Shown one piece after another: positions 26,386-36,626 of a DNA stretch of 64,000 nucleotides. The number at the start of each line of letters is the position of its first letter. The first letter of the stretch is position 1. Origin of the DNA: Ohtaekwangia koreensis (GTDB lineage Bacteria; Bacteroidota; Bacteroidia; Cytophagales; Cyclobacteriaceae); assembly GCF_900167975.1 (NCBI RefSeq), contig NZ_FUZU01000002.1, forward strand, positions 813,501-877,500, given 5' to 3'. A program made the position numbers and the translations under genes. Under the pieces are notes generated by a model, which searched no databases, had not been told where the DNA came from, and saw only the letters and a program-made list of their open reading frames with translations.

Positions 26386-27111
26386 ATGCGGTCTGTAAAG
26401 GTTTTAATTCTATCATTCTTAGCTATAACGTTAGCGTCACGTGTTGATGCGCAGACACAGGACAGCTATGATTATCAATCTGAATTTACGTGGGGTATAA
26501 ATAAGAACACGGCCGGTGGTCTGATCGGTGGATTGGTTTTCAAAAAAGCCAGAAAGCTTAATGATCGTACGTTGGAGACTTTCGGTTTGGAGATCATGAA
26601 TGTAAAACACCCACAAGAGGTTCGTACCAATTCCATTAATACCGGCAACTTCTTTATCTACGGAAAAAGTAATTATTTATACGCGTTCCGCCTTCAATAT
26701 GGTCGCGATCGGATTCTTTTCAAAAAAGCTCCTCAACAGGGTGTAGAAATCAAAGGTATATTAGCAGTTGGCCCTACACTGGGTATTGTTGCTCCATACT
26801 ATGTTGAGTATGCCCGCAGCAACGATCTTGTTTCAAGATCTGTACAATATCAAGAAGGAATGGCTGCTGAAGATATACTCGGTACAGGAAGATTATTCGA
26901 AGGTATAGGAGACTCTAAATTGGTACCAGGAGCAAACTTAAAAGCTGCTATAAACTTTGAGTTAGGAACAACCAAAAGCCAGGTAACGGGATTTGAAGCT
27001 GGCTTTCTTCTGGACGCCTATACCAAAAAAATCGACTTGATGCCCGCTGCTAAAAATTACTCAGTGTTCCCAACACTCTTCATCACGCTTTTCTACGGAA
27101 CCAGAAAATAA
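26386..27111 (+). CDS. Exported outer-membrane barrel-like protein
   Basis: A 241-residue protein with a signal peptide MRSVKVLILSFLAITLASRVDAQ. The mature chain shows amphipathic strands with aromatic girdles (YGKSNYLYAFRLQYGRD, ILAVGPTLGIVAPYYVEYA) and ends in FPTLFITLFYGTRK, fitting a small barrel. The start is the ATG at 26386; a GTG at 26380 would add two residues. Proteins of this plan are common hypothetical genes in Cytophagales, without a known role. It stands alone between ytxJ and the aldo/keto reductase gene. Confidence 0.7.
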   Translation: MRSVKVLILSFLAITLASRVDAQTQDSYDYQSEFTWGINKNTAGGLIGGLVFKKARKLNDRTLETFGLEIMNVKHPQEVRTNSINTGNFFIYGKSNYLYAFRLQYGRDRILFKKAPQQGVEIKGILAVGPTLGIVAPYYVEYARSNDLVSRSVQYQEGMAAEDILGTGRLFEGIGDSKLVPGANLKAAINFELGTTKSQVTGFEAGFLLDAYTKKIDLMPAAKNYSVFPTLFITLFYGTRK

Positions 27112-27172
27112 TAAGTTCTCCGTAATCCTACTTTCTTATTGTTATTTAAAAATGTTCGGCTTAGGTTGACAG

Positions 27173-27180
27173 TATATTTG
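27173..27180 (+). promoter_or_regulatory. -7 promoter element of the aldo/keto reductase gene
   Basis: TATATTTG matches TAnnTTTG exactly, 13 bases before the ATG at 27194. No well-spaced -33 TTG is present. Confidence 0.45.
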
Positions 27181-27193
27181 ATATTGTCATTCT

Positions 27194-28063
27194 ATGGAAC
27201 GAAGAAAACTTCATGCACAGGGTCCTGTGTTTTCACGCATTATAGCAGGAGCATGGCGATGGAATTTACCTGAAGCGGCCGTAAATCAATTGATAGATGC
27301 TTCTCTCGAACAAGGCATCACAACGTTTGATCATGCTGACATTTACGGTGATCACAGCAATGAAGTGATCTTCGGAAATATACTTCGCAGAAATCCGTCT
27401 CTTCGTCAGAAGATGGAGTTAGTAACGAAATGCGGTATAAAATTTCCATCGGCTCACCGACCCTCCAGCTGGGTGAAGCACTATGATACATCGCGTGAAC
27501 ATATATTTTGGTCAGTAGAGAATTCCTTAAAGACGCTTGCGACCGATCGGATCGATTTGTTATTAATTCATCGGCCTGATCCTTTACTAAACCCTGAAGA
27601 AGTTGCAGAGGCCTTCGGCTTGTTGAAGCAAAGTGGTAAAGTACTTCACTTTGGTGTTTCCAATTTTACACCGGCTCAGTTTGAAATGTTACAAAGCTAT
27701 ATATCATTCCCGCTCGTAACGAATCAGATTGAAATATCATTGGCTAGTCATGCTCCATTATTTGATGGATCATTAGATATACTCATGAAGCATCGTGTGG
27801 CTCCTATGGCTTGGTCGCCTTTGGGCGGAGGTAAACTTATAGCTGACCATGCTGCAGTTTTTTCAAAGGCATCGAAGTATACAGCTACAGAAACACAGAT
27901 GGCATTAGCATGGCTTTTGAAACATCCGGCCGGAATTTTCCCTGTGATTGGTACAACGAAACCAGAACGTATTGCAGAAAGTGCACACGCTATAGATATT
28001 AATCTTGATGTACAGGATTGGTTTGAAATGCTAAAGATCGTGCAAGGCAAAGAGATGCCTTAG
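27194..28063 (+). CDS. Aldo/keto reductase
   Basis: A 289-residue NADPH-dependent oxidoreductase of the TIM-barrel AKR superfamily. The catalytic tetrad is intact: Asp and Tyr in FDHADIYGDHSNE, Lys in LVTKCGIKF and His in LLLIHRPDPL. The C-terminal FPVIGTTKPERIAES binds the 2'-phosphate of NADPH. The closest named type by eye is YdhF-like. The physiological substrate is unknown. Its stop overlaps by four bases with that of the convergent DoxX-like gene. Confidence 0.92.
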   Translation: MERRKLHAQGPVFSRIIAGAWRWNLPEAAVNQLIDASLEQGITTFDHADIYGDHSNEVIFGNILRRNPSLRQKMELVTKCGIKFPSAHRPSSWVKHYDTSREHIFWSVENSLKTLATDRIDLLLIHRPDPLLNPEEVAEAFGLLKQSGKVLHFGVSNFTPAQFEMLQSYISFPLVTNQIEISLASHAPLFDGSLDILMKHRVAPMAWSPLGGGKLIADHAAVFSKASKYTATETQMALAWLLKHPAGIFPVIGTTKPERIAESAHAIDINLDVQDWFEMLKIVQGKEMP

Positions 28064-28710
28064 TATACTTTACTTTTTCGCAGAAGCAGTCCATCTTTTC
28101 GAAGTTTGATGATTAGTGTACTGATTCCTACTACAAGCATCATCACGATGCAGATCATGGAAAAGGAGTGATCGTTAAAAATCCAAGGCATGATCGTAAG
28201 TACTATAAAGATAATTCCTGTTATAGTCCAAAGCGGGTCTGTCATGAATGTATCTTCAGGTTCAGTCCTGAGATCAAGCTTAATTTGGTGATCATGTTTT
28301 AACAGGATCATCCATTTTTTATAATCCCAGATGATCAGAAAAATTGTTGCCAGTAGCATGAGCGTTGTAATGACTGGGGTTCCCATTCCAAAATTAATGG
28401 AGTGTGTAATGACGAATACATTCAAAATAATCGGAAAGAATACCATTGCCCCAACCGTTGCAAAACGCTGTGTCATTAGTAATGCTCCGGCAATAAACTG
28501 ACCCCAGCCCAGAAAATTCCAGTAAAAACCTGTCTGATACATCGCTTCAAAAAAATAACCAACGGGTTCCGTTGGTGGAATGCTAGTAAATCGCATACTT
28601 TTAATCTTGACAATCGAAGCGAAAACAAAAGCAAACCCAATAAGGTAACGCGCGTAAATTACCGTAAGCTTAAAGAATAAAAGCTTTTTTAGCGTATCGA
28701 TAAGTTTCAT
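28060..28710 (-). CDS. DoxX-like integral membrane protein
   Basis: A 216-residue protein with about five to six hydrophobic helices. The first half follows the DoxX plan: a positively charged start, YARYLIGFAFVFASIVKI, then a loop and GWGQFIAGALLMTQRFA. The C-terminal part has two further helices beyond the usual DoxX core. DoxX-family proteins are linked to electron-transport or thiol-stress functions, but no specific role can be read here. Convergent with the aldo/keto reductase. Confidence 0.65.
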   Translation of the reverse strand: MKLIDTLKKLLFFKLTVIYARYLIGFAFVFASIVKIKSMRFTSIPPTEPVGYFFEAMYQTGFYWNFLGWGQFIAGALLMTQRFATVGAMVFFPIILNVFVITHSINFGMGTPVITTLMLLATIFLIIWDYKKWMILLKHDHQIKLDLRTEPEDTFMTDPLWTITGIIFIVLTIMPWIFNDHSFSMICIVMMLVVGISTLIIKLRKDGLLLRKSKVY

Positions 28711-28815
28711 GAACGACAGACAAGCAAGAGAAATGAGATGTTACAGGTCTTTTTTCATTTTGCCGGAAACATTCAGTGAAGCATTTTTGTATTCCTCTTA
28801 TTGCAAAGTTTCATC

Positions 28816-31665
28816 ATGGCGAAAGCATCAGCAGACAAGAAAGTTATTGACCAGACAGGTCATGAGAATATTGAAGTAATCGGGGCGCGTGAGCATAATC
28901 TCAAAAACATCAATGTTGAGTTTCCCCGAAACAAACTCGTAGTAATTACAGGCATCAGCGGTAGCGGTAAATCATCGCTCGCGTTTGATACCATTTATGC
29001 GGAAGGGCAACGAAGGTATATGGAAAGTTTCTCGGCATATGCGCGAAGCTTTCTCGGCAATCTTGAGCGACCTGACGTAGACAAGATCAATGGATTGAGT
29101 CCGGTGATTTCTATCGAACAAAAAACAACGTCACGCAATCCGCGATCAACAGTAGGAACCGTAACCGAGATCTATGATTTCATGCGCCTGCTATATGCTC
29201 GTGCAGGCGAAGCTTTCTCCTACTTGTCAGGCGAGAAGATGGTGCGCCAGTCCGAAGAACAAATACTCGATGCTATACTTCAGAACTTCAAGAATAAGAA
29301 ACTTATTCTGTTGGCTCCCATTGTAAAAGGACGTAAAGGTCATTACCGTGAATTGTTTCAGCAGATCAGAAAATCTGGTTATACCAAAGTGCGTGTAGAC
29401 GGTGAGTTGCAAGACATTACTGCGAAGATGCAACTCGATCGGTATAAAATTCACGATATAGAAGTGGTGATTGATCGCATTGTAGTAGATCCGAAAGATC
29501 GCCATCGTATAGGGCAGTCCATTACTAAATCGCTGAAGGAAGGTAAAGGAATTATTATGGTGATGGAGGAGAACGGAAAGGTTCATCACTTTTCTAAATT
29601 CCTGATGGATCCTAAAACAGGTTTATCGTACGATGAGCCTGCACCAAATATGTTTTCTTTCAACTCTCCGTATGGTGCTTGCCCAACGTGCAATGGCCTC
29701 GGACAAATTGAAGAGATCACGGAAGAGTCAATTATACCAGACAAAAAATTAAGTATCAGTCGTGGAGGTTTCCTTCCCTTGGGAGAGTACCGCGACATTT
29801 GGATTTTCAAAAAGATAGAAGTAATTCTCAAGCGGTATAAACTTACGTTGAGTACACCCATCAAAGAATTTCCTAAAGAAGCGTTGAAAGTTTTATTGTA
29901 TGGCGATGATGAACCTGTAGCAGTAGCATCGGTAAAATATCCGGGTACGGAATGGAACACGCGGTTTGAAGGAATCATTAATTTTTTGGAGAAGCAACGC
30001 GATGAAGGCTCTGAAGCGATCAAGAAATGGGTGGAGGATTTCACCATTGTAAAAAAATGTCCGGAGTGTGATGGTGCACGACTAAAGAAAGAGTCACTTC
30101 ATTTTAAAATTGATAATAAGAATATAGCAGAGTTGGCTATACTAGATGTACAGGCGCTCCAAAAATGGTTTGAAGGCTTAGAGAAAAGATTGAACGATAA
30201 ACAACGCGTTATTGCTACAGAAGTATTGAAAGAGATACGCAAGCGTATCGGATTCTTACTCGATGTTGGTTTGGATTACTTGAATCTGAACAGGCCGATC
30301 AGAACATTAAGTGGAGGTGAATCGCAGCGCATCAGGCTGGCAACACAAATCGGAACGCAGCTCGTGGGAGTGCTATATATACTGGATGAGCCCAGTATTG
30401 GACTGCATGCCCGTGATAACGTAAAGCTTATCAAGGCACTCAAAGATTTGAGAGATATAGGAAACAGCGTTGTTGTAGTAGAGCATGATAAAGATATGAT
30501 GCTGGAGTGTGACTATATTTTAGATATAGGGCCCGGTGCCGGTCGTCATGGTGGTCATGTGGTGGGAGCTGGTGACCCCAAAACATTTATAGCGAACAAC
30601 AGTACTACCGCTAAATTTTTGAGCGGTAAGATTTCAATCCCTTACCTCAAAGAAAGAAGAAAAGGTTCCGGTGAGAAAATCGTTTTAGCGGGAGCATCCG
30701 GAAACAATCTCAAGAATATAACACTGGAAATTCCACTGGGTACGCTTACGTGTATAACGGGGGTTTCAGGTAGTGGAAAGTCAACGCTGATTCACGAGAC
30801 ACTATTCCCTATACTCAATCAGTATTTTTATAACTCAAGAACGGAACCATTACAACACGAAAAATTCGAAGGACTTGAACATGTTGATAAAGTAATTGAG
30901 GTGGATCAATCTCCAATTGGAAGAACGCCTCGTTCTAATCCGGCAACCTATACCGGAGTGTTCAGTGATATACGTGATCTGTTTGCACAGATGCCGGAAG
31001 CAAAAATAAGGGGCTATAAAACAGGTCGCTTCTCTTTTAACGTAAAGGGAGGACGCTGTGAAACGTGTGAAGGTGCCGGACTTCGTTTAATTGAAATGGA
31101 ATTCCTTCCCGATGTACATGTACCTTGTGAAACCTGCAAAGGCAAGCGCTATAACCGCGAAACATTGGAAGTGCGTTTCAAAGGAAAATCGATTAGCGAT
31201 GTACTTGATATGACGGTTGAAGAAGCTGTAGCATTCTTTGAAAATCAACCGAAGATCTTAAGGAAAATACAAACACTGAGCGAAGTTGGTTTAGGGTATA
31301 TTTCACTTGGCCAACATGCAACAACGCTTTCCGGTGGAGAAGCTCAACGTGTTAAGCTGGCTACCGAACTTTCGAAACGCGATACAGGTAAAACGTTTTA
31401 TATTCTTGACGAACCAACGACAGGGCTACACTTCCAGGACATAGCGCATTTGTTGGACGTATTGCAGAAGCTTGTAGATAAAGGCAATACAGTTTTGGTA
31501 ATTGAGCATAATCTCGATGTAATCAAAGCGTCTGATTATATAGTAGACTTAGGTCCTGAAGGTGGTGCTAAAGGAGGAAAGATTATTGCCAAGGGAACTC
31601 CGGAAGAAGTTGCTAAAAGCACCTCAAGTTATACCGGAAAGTTTTTGAAAGCAGAGCTCAACTAG
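28816..31665 (+). CDS. uvrA: Excinuclease ABC subunit A
   Basis: A 949-residue DNA-damage recognition ATPase of nucleotide excision repair. Both ABC modules are complete: Walker [13 protein letters not shown] and [13 protein letters not shown], signatures [14 protein letters not shown] and [14 protein letters not shown], Walker [12 protein letters not shown] and [11 protein letters not shown]. The zinc-binding pairs CPTCNG, CPECDG and CETCEG...CETCKG are all visible. The ATG at 28816 is preferred over a TTG at 28801. uvrC lies at 43266-45038; uvrB is not in the window. Confidence 0.98.
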   Translation: MAKASADKKVIDQTGHENIEVIGAREHNLKNINVEFPRNKLVVITGISGSGKSSLAFDTIYAEGQRRYMESFSAYARSFLGNLERPDVDKINGLSPVISIEQKTTSRNPRSTVGTVTEIYDFMRLLYARAGEAFSYLSGEKMVRQSEEQILDAILQNFKNKKLILLAPIVKGRKGHYRELFQQIRKSGYTKVRVDGELQDITAKMQLDRYKIHDIEVVIDRIVVDPKDRHRIGQSITKSLKEGKGIIMVMEENGKVHHFSKFLMDPKTGLSYDEPAPNMFSFNSPYGACPTCNGLGQIEEITEESIIPDKKLSISRGGFLPLGEYRDIWIFKKIEVILKRYKLTLSTPIKEFPKEALKVLLYGDDEPVAVASVKYPGTEWNTRFEGIINFLEKQRDEGSEAIKKWVEDFTIVKKCPECDGARLKKESLHFKIDNKNIAELAILDVQALQKWFEGLEKRLNDKQRVIATEVLKEIRKRIGFLLDVGLDYLNLNRPIRTLSGGESQRIRLATQIGTQLVGVLYILDEPSIGLHARDNVKLIKALKDLRDIGNSVVVVEHDKDMMLECDYILDIGPGAGRHGGHVVGAGDPKTFIANNSTTAKFLSGKISIPYLKERRKGSGEKIVLAGASGNNLKNITLEIPLGTLTCITGVSGSGKSTLIHETLFPILNQYFYNSRTEPLQHEKFEGLEHVDKVIEVDQSPIGRTPRSNPATYTGVFSDIRDLFAQMPEAKIRGYKTGRFSFNVKGGRCETCEGAGLRLIEMEFLPDVHVPCETCKGKRYNRETLEVRFKGKSISDVLDMTVEEAVAFFENQPKILRKIQTLSEVGLGYISLGQHATTLSGGEAQRVKLATELSKRDTGKTFYILDEPTTGLHFQDIAHLLDVLQKLVDKGNTVLVIEHNLDVIKASDYIVDLGPEGGAKGGKIIAKGTPEEVAKSTSSYTGKFLKAELN

Positions 31666-31717
31666 GACAAAATATTTATATAAACACTATAGCGATCAGT
31701 AATCTGATTGTCACACT

Positions 31718-31966
31718 ATGAACGCAAGCACACGGCAATATCTTTTCGGAGCAATTTTTTTTGCGGTAGGTCTTTATCACATATATAGGCGCGACTATCT
31801 GGAAGCGTCTCTGTATTTACTTGCGGGGCTCTCATTCGTTTTCAATATGCTGGCATCAGAGCCTAAACTTATTGCCTATAAAAAAACACTCGTGATCATA
31901 ACCTGGTCATTAATGATCGTTACGGCCCTGGTATTCCTGTACGTGCTTCAGTTTAAATTCTTGTAA
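31718..31966 (+). CDS. Small membrane protein, unknown
   Basis: An 82-residue protein with three hydrophobic segments (about residues 6-20, 28-44, 55-80) separated by short charged turns such as HIYRRDYLEA. No family recognised. It starts 52 bases after uvrA in the same direction and could ride on its transcript. The good spread of membrane helices and a normal ATG support it as a gene, but the length is short. Confidence 0.55.
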   Translation: MNASTRQYLFGAIFFAVGLYHIYRRDYLEASLYLLAGLSFVFNMLASEPKLIAYKKTLVIITWSLMIVTALVFLYVLQFKFL

Positions 31967-32016
31967 GATACTTCTGCCATCCACATAAATCCTGGATCAG
32001 AAGGCTTCGATTTCTG

Positions 32017-32024
32017 TACTTTTG
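32017..32024 (+). promoter_or_regulatory. -7 promoter element of the LytS/LytTR operon
   Basis: TACTTTTG is an exact TAnnTTTG match 13 bases before the ATG at 32038. Confidence 0.45.
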
Positions 32025-32037
32025 AGAAGCAGATAGA

Positions 32038-33102
32038 ATGGTTAATAAGTATAGATTATATTGGAGCTTGCAGATTGGCGGATGGCTGCTATATGCCTTC
32101 ATCCAAATCGTATCCAGCTTCCTGGCGTCCGGAGGAGGCGTTACTCCCAGGCGTATCATTTTTCTGCTGGTAGAAGCTGCCCTCTGCTTAATGGTAACGC
32201 ATTTTTTCCGCGTCTTCCTCATTCGCTGGAAGTGGCTTTACTTCCCTATGCGGAAATTAATTCCAACGGTATTGATGGCTATCTTTGTTATGGGCATCAT
32301 TGTATACTTTTTGCGCATACCGGTAAACCTGATCCTGGGACGACTGTTCGATCCGATTGTTGCATTCGATCCTTCGCAGATACTGGGCCAATCATTCTTC
32401 TATACTATCATATTTTTTCTCTGGTCTCTTTTCTATTTTACTTATCACTACTTCGATCAGTATAATAAATCATTGAAGTATGAAGCTTCAATGATCGAGA
32501 TTGAATTGAATAACTTAAAGTCGCAGCTCAACCCACATTTTATATTTAATGCACTCAATAGTATCCGCGCACTGGTAGATGAAAATCCTGCGAAGTCGAA
32601 GCAGGCCATCAATCAACTCGCAAATATTTTAAGAAATAGTCTGGCCTCTGATAAGAAAGGCTTGACAAAATTTGACGATGAATTGCGCATTGTAAAAGAT
32701 TACCTCGGTCTTGAAAGCATTCGTTTTGAAGAGCGACTTAAAACGGAGTTTGATATACATCCGGCATCCTATGGTTTCCTTGTGCCACCATTAATGATTC
32801 AGACGTTGGTGGAGAACGGGATCAAGCATGGAATTTCTAGGCTTACGAAGGGCGGCATGGTTCAGGTAAAAACATATGTTGACAACGACCGGATGAAGAT
32901 CCATATTCGTAACACAGGACATTTAATAAACGGTGCGAAACGAAGTACTACAGGGCTTGGATTAAAAAATACTACGCAGCGATTAAAACTTATTTACGGA
33001 GATGAAGCGTCTTTCCGTATTGTAAACGAAAACGATAATTTTGTACTTACTGAAATTATAATTCCTCAACATATTACTTATGAGAGCATTAATCGTGGAT
33101 GA
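32038..33102 (+). CDS. LytS-type sensor histidine kinase
   Basis: A 354-residue inner-membrane kinase with four transmembrane helices in residues 8-145, a short coiled linker and a His_kinase (LytS/YehU-type) domain. The phosphorylated His167 lies in LKSQLNPHFIFNALNSI, and the ATPase has LMIQTLVENGIKHG and GLGLKNTTQRL. It overlaps the response-regulator gene by 23 bases, so the two form one unit. The stimulus is unknown; there is no extracellular sensor domain, so sensing probably occurs in the membrane. Confidence 0.93.
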   Translation: MVNKYRLYWSLQIGGWLLYAFIQIVSSFLASGGGVTPRRIIFLLVEAALCLMVTHFFRVFLIRWKWLYFPMRKLIPTVLMAIFVMGIIVYFLRIPVNLILGRLFDPIVAFDPSQILGQSFFYTIIFFLWSLFYFTYHYFDQYNKSLKYEASMIEIELNNLKSQLNPHFIFNALNSIRALVDENPAKSKQAINQLANILRNSLASDKKGLTKFDDELRIVKDYLGLESIRFEERLKTEFDIHPASYGFLVPPLMIQTLVENGIKHGISRLTKGGMVQVKTYVDNDRMKIHIRNTGHLINGAKRSTTGLGLKNTTQRLKLIYGDEASFRIVNENDNFVLTEIIIPQHITYESINRG

Positions 33103-33802
33103 TGAGCGCCTCGCTCGGAAAGAATTAATGAAGTTACTGGAAGACCACCCGATGATAGAAGTAGTTGGGGAAGCTGCAAACGCTGAAGAAGCTATGCAAC
33201 TGGTAAATGATTTGAATCCGGATTTATTATTTCTGGATATTCAGATGCCAGGTAAAACAGGATTCCAATTGTTGGAGGAACTGGATGGTGTTCCATTAGT
33301 TGTGTTCACAACGGCATACGATGAATTTGCATTGAAGGCTTTTGAGGTAAACGCACTTGATTACCTGCTGAAACCTATACAGCCGGAACGTTTATCTGAG
33401 ACTGTATCGAAATTAGCTGAGAAGGAAAGGGCAAAGGTAGCGGCGATCCGCGGACCGGAGAAAAAGCTTGGACTTAACGATCAGGTATTTGTAAAAGATG
33501 GCGATCGTTGTTGGTTTGTAAGTCTTTCGAATGTACGCTTGTTTGAATCAGACGGTAATTATATCAAAGTATATTTTGATGCAAACCGTCCGATGATTCA
33601 TAAGTCATTAAATGCATTGGATGAGAAATTAGATGAGCGTGCTTTCTTTCGTGCAAGTCGTAAACATATCGTTAATTTAAGTTGGGTTGAAGGCATTGAG
33701 CCCTGGTTCAACGGAGGTCTGATGGTAAAGCTTCGTGGTGGCGATAAAGTGGAGGTAAGCCGCAGGCAGGCCGCAAAATTTAAAGATATGATGAGCCTTT
33801 GA
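33080..33802 (+). CDS. LytTR-type response regulator
   Basis: A 240-residue regulator with a receiver domain (acidic pair Asp7/Asp8, phosphoacceptor Asp53 in LLFLDIQMPG, switch Thr in VFTTAYDEFALKAFEV, Lys in YLLKPI) and a C-terminal LytTR DNA-binding domain (VRLFESDGNYIKVYF, FFRASRKHIVNLSWV, KVEVSRRQAAKFKD). It should be phosphorylated by the overlapping LytS-type kinase. Target genes cannot be read from the sequence. Confidence 0.95.
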   Translation: MRALIVDDERLARKELMKLLEDHPMIEVVGEAANAEEAMQLVNDLNPDLLFLDIQMPGKTGFQLLEELDGVPLVVFTTAYDEFALKAFEVNALDYLLKPIQPERLSETVSKLAEKERAKVAAIRGPEKKLGLNDQVFVKDGDRCWFVSLSNVRLFESDGNYIKVYFDANRPMIHKSLNALDEKLDERAFFRASRKHIVNLSWVEGIEPWFNGGLMVKLRGGDKVEVSRRQAAKFKDMMSL

Positions 33803-33872
33803 TATATAGTATATGTAAGGTCTCATAGGCGATATATAGGTACTGATTGACGGCCAGAGAATTATAGCAACA

Positions 33873-34241
33873 CTATGCTAGTACCAGTTCGATCAATTCC
33901 TTCTGTACGTTCCAGTCTTTGGCGAGTTTAAGCATCGCGGTAGCTTCCATTTCGGTAACATAGCCTTTCAGGTTATTGGCTTGCCATACCATGTTGATTA
34001 ATTCGATGCGTTGCTCTTTGGGATAATCGCCAATGATTTCATTCAGGTAATCGCGTGCACGGTCGAATGCCGTAACATAATCCTGCGCTATAAAATCCAA
34101 TGCCCACTTGTATTCAGCGTGCGCCTGCAGTTCATCAGCAGTTTTATCAAGGTCATTTTTTTCTTCTTCATCAAGTCCGTGGTAGTGGAAGATCACAGAC
34201 TTTAAAAGCATGAATACTTTCTTTTCTTCAGAGGATTTCAT
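33873..34241 (-). CDS. Small helical protein, TerB-like
   Basis: A 122-residue all-helical cytosolic protein from the ATG at 34241; 18 further upstream residues in frame look non-coding. The pattern of helices with acidic residues (LDEEEKNDLDKTADEL, ALDFIAQDYVTAFDRARDYL, MVWQANNLKGYVTEMEATAML) is reminiscent of TerB/calredoxin-like or EF-hand-derived bundles, but I cannot assign it with confidence. It lies 58 bases downstream of hemW in the same direction. Confidence 0.6.
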   Translation of the reverse strand: MKSSEEKKVFMLLKSVIFHYHGLDEEEKNDLDKTADELQAHAEYKWALDFIAQDYVTAFDRARDYLNEIIGDYPKEQRIELINMVWQANNLKGYVTEMEATAMLKLAKDWNVQKELIELVLA

Positions 34242-34299
34242 TTTTGGGTCGGAGCAATCTCGAAAAATACAAAACTTCCATGAGCTAAAAAGCAATCGT

Positions 34300-35430
34300 C
34301 TACTTCAGCACGAATAAATCGGAAGCAATTTTATCAGCGAGCAGTTTTCCACGCTTTGTCAATAGGAGTGTATCATTTTCGAGGGTAGCAAGTTTTTGCG
34401 AACACAACGATTCGATGTATTGCTGGTGATCGGCCAACAAGTCATATCCGTAAAGCGCTTTCATTTTTTTTAGATCGGTTCCCCAATGTGTACGCAACGT
34501 GGTGAGTAAATAATCATTGATTTTATCTTCCACTGCGAGCGTCTCCAATGTAAACGGAATAATATTTTGTTGCAGGCTTCGAGTATAGGCAGCATTGTTA
34601 TTGATGTTATACTGTCTGCTGTGCTCATTGTAGGAGTGTGCGCTAGGCCCAACCCCTAAATATTTCTCTTGCTTCCAGTAACTGCTGTTGTGTTTTGATT
34701 CAAAACCTTGTTGTGAGAAATTTGATATTTCGTATTGTTCAAAGCCCGCTGCTTCGAGCTGCTCTGTTAAAATCTCCAATTGCGTTGCAGCAATTTCATC
34801 TTCAGTGATTTTTAACTTTCCGGTAGCTGCCCATCTCCCGAAAACAGTTTTGTCTTCAATGGTAAGTGAGTAAGAGGAGATGTGTTCCGGAGAAAGGTCC
34901 AATGCTTGTTTAATATTATTTTTCCAGGCTATATCGTCTTGCCCGGGAATGGCATATATCAAATCGATGCTAATATTCTTAAATCCTATTGATCGAGCTT
35001 CATTCACGCAAGATTTAGCGGCTATACTATCATGGACCCGATTTAGAAATCGTAGCACATTGTCATCAAAAGATTGAATTCCTATACTTAAGCGATTTAC
35101 TCCTGCACTGTAAAATTGTTTAAGATTAAGAATACTAAGATCGTCTGGATTCGCTTCAAGCGTAATTTCAGCTGCAGGGTTGACAATATAATTTTTATAA
35201 ATCGTATCAAACAACATTTTTAATTCTTCTTCCGAAAGGAGAGAAGGAGTGCCTCCTCCAAAGTAAATCGTATTGATCGTTTCTCCTTTCACATAATCTT
35301 TTTGAAGGATCAGTTCACGTGAAATAGCTTTCACCAATTCGTTTTTTGTTTCAAGACTTGTTGAAAAATGAAAATCGCAGTAGTAACAAGCCTGTTTACA
35401 AAATGGAATATGTAAATAAATTCCTGCCAT
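34300..35430 (-). CDS. hemW: Radical SAM heme chaperone HemW
   Basis: A 376-residue radical-SAM protein related to coproporphyrinogen dehydrogenase HemN but with the HemW features. The cluster motif is CKQACYYC with Cys11, Cys15 and Cys18 and a following DFHF. Other blocks are TIYFGGGTPSLL, EITLEANPDD and GVNRLSIGIQSFDD. The HemW C-terminal domain follows. HemW binds heme and delivers it to haem proteins; it lacks the extra Cys of the HemN motif. A divergent operon starting with DUF4271 and hemD is also heme-linked. Confidence 0.9.
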   Translation of the reverse strand: MAGIYLHIPFCKQACYYCDFHFSTSLETKNELVKAISRELILQKDYVKGETINTIYFGGGTPSLLSEEELKMLFDTIYKNYIVNPAAEITLEANPDDLSILNLKQFYSAGVNRLSIGIQSFDDNVLRFLNRVHDSIAAKSCVNEARSIGFKNISIDLIYAIPGQDDIAWKNNIKQALDLSPEHISSYSLTIEDKTVFGRWAATGKLKITEDEIAATQLEILTEQLEAAGFEQYEISNFSQQGFESKHNSSYWKQEKYLGVGPSAHSYNEHSRQYNINNNAAYTRSLQQNIIPFTLETLAVEDKINDYLLTTLRTHWGTDLKKMKALYGYDLLADHQQYIESLCSQKLATLENDTLLLTKRGKLLADKIASDLFVLK

Positions 35431-35459
35431 AAATCAATGTAAACTTACCAGCATTTCCG

Positions 35460-35485
35460 ATATCAGACCAATTCTGATATTTTTG
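35460..35485 (+). promoter_or_regulatory. Palindrome fused to a -7 element upstream of DUF4271-hemD
   Basis: ATATCAG (35460-35466) and CTGATAT (35474-35480) form a perfect 7-base dyad with a 7-base centre. TATTTTTG (35478-35485), an exact TAnnTTTG match, shares three bases with the right arm. The ATG of DUF4271 is at 35500 and the divergent hemW starts at 35430. Confidence 0.5.
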
Positions 35486-35499
35486 AATCTTTGTTATCT

Positions 35500-36603
35500 A
35501 TGAAGGTAAACCGATATATCGTTCTCATTGGATTGTTGATCGCGAACATGTTTACATGTTATGCGGCTGATCTTATTGTGAAAAAGGATTTGAAGACAGA
35601 GTGGAAAGTTTTTCAGGACAATAAGTATGTTTCATTCAATGAGGCACAAGGAAGTATTTCGTCAGTTTACTTTTTGTTGAATGTAGCGGAATTTGGACAA
35701 GACGTATTAGTCATTAGAGATACCGGTCCGTTTAGCCTCTTTGTGAATGGTAAGTTTGTCGCGAATACGAAGCAAATCACATTGAAGATTGATAGCATTG
35801 GAAAAGTATTTTCATCCACGGCCATTACATTCGCCATCCACAAAGAAGATGCAATAACAAAGACACTCGTTACAGAAATTAAATCAACATCACCTCCTGT
35901 AAAATCCAATGAAGCATTAGTTCATCGCTCCACATCCTTTCGTGACTTTGCCGTTGTAAGTTTTATGATATTGATAATCATGTTGATCACCATTGTAAGA
36001 CTCAATCCAAAGCTAGCGTCAGATTATTTCTCTATTACTAAAATATTCTCTCTACGTGAATCCGAAGATTCACAGGTATACTCGCGCATAACCAGCAGTA
36101 CGAATATACTTTTTTATATTTTTTGCAGTTTGATGCTGGCGTATTACCTGATTATAATTTTTCATTTTGTTCCTGAGCATCATCCTATCGCATTCTTATT
36201 TCAATCGGAAAGTTTTGGAATGGCCATGCTTCAATGGTTGAAGTTGAGCGGAATTGTGTTGACTGCGTTTTTTATAAAGATCATTTTAGTATATGGTCTT
36301 ACAGCAATGTTTGGCGCCAACGAACTGGCTGGAGTGCATTTTTTTAATTGGATGCGTGTAGTCTTGATTTTTTTCGGAGCCTTAACAATTGTGTTGTCCA
36401 TCTATTTTATAATGCATGGTCAGCAAATAAAATTCTTCTCTGTATTACTTCAGCTTTTATCATGGGTGTTGGTAGGCTGGATGATCTTAATCGCTTTGAA
36501 ATTAAGTAGTAAAATGGGACGATCTATGTTTCATTTATTTTCGTACATTTGTGCGACAGAATTGATACCCTTTCTGATTACACTTAAGGTATTGTACAAT
36601 TAG
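35500..36603 (+). CDS. DUF4271 membrane protein
   Basis: A 367-residue protein with a signal peptide or first helix (MKVNRYIVLIGLLIANMFTC), an exported beta-rich N-terminal domain of about 120 residues, and six membrane helices between residues 145 and 365. This is the plan of DUF4271 proteins of Bacteroidota, which commonly sit next to hemD, as here. No biochemical function is established. The start is the ATG at 35500; a TTG at 35491 would add three residues. It is followed by hemD after 23 bases. Confidence 0.8.
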   Translation: MKVNRYIVLIGLLIANMFTCYAADLIVKKDLKTEWKVFQDNKYVSFNEAQGSISSVYFLLNVAEFGQDVLVIRDTGPFSLFVNGKFVANTKQITLKIDSIGKVFSSTAITFAIHKEDAITKTLVTEIKSTSPPVKSNEALVHRSTSFRDFAVVSFMILIIMLITIVRLNPKLASDYFSITKIFSLRESEDSQVYSRITSSTNILFYIFCSLMLAYYLIIIFHFVPEHHPIAFLFQSESFGMAMLQWLKLSGIVLTAFFIKIILVYGLTAMFGANELAGVHFFNWMRVVLIFFGALTIVLSIYFIMHGQQIKFFSVLLQLLSWVLVGWMILIALKLSSKMGRSMFHLFSYICATELIPFLITLKVLYN

Positions 36604-36626
36604 CCTGAATTCGTCCACGTGTTGAT

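Noticed and set aside
32061-32465. 134-codon plus-strand frame inside the LytS-type gene
   Set aside because: Out of frame with the kinase and lacks any motif.
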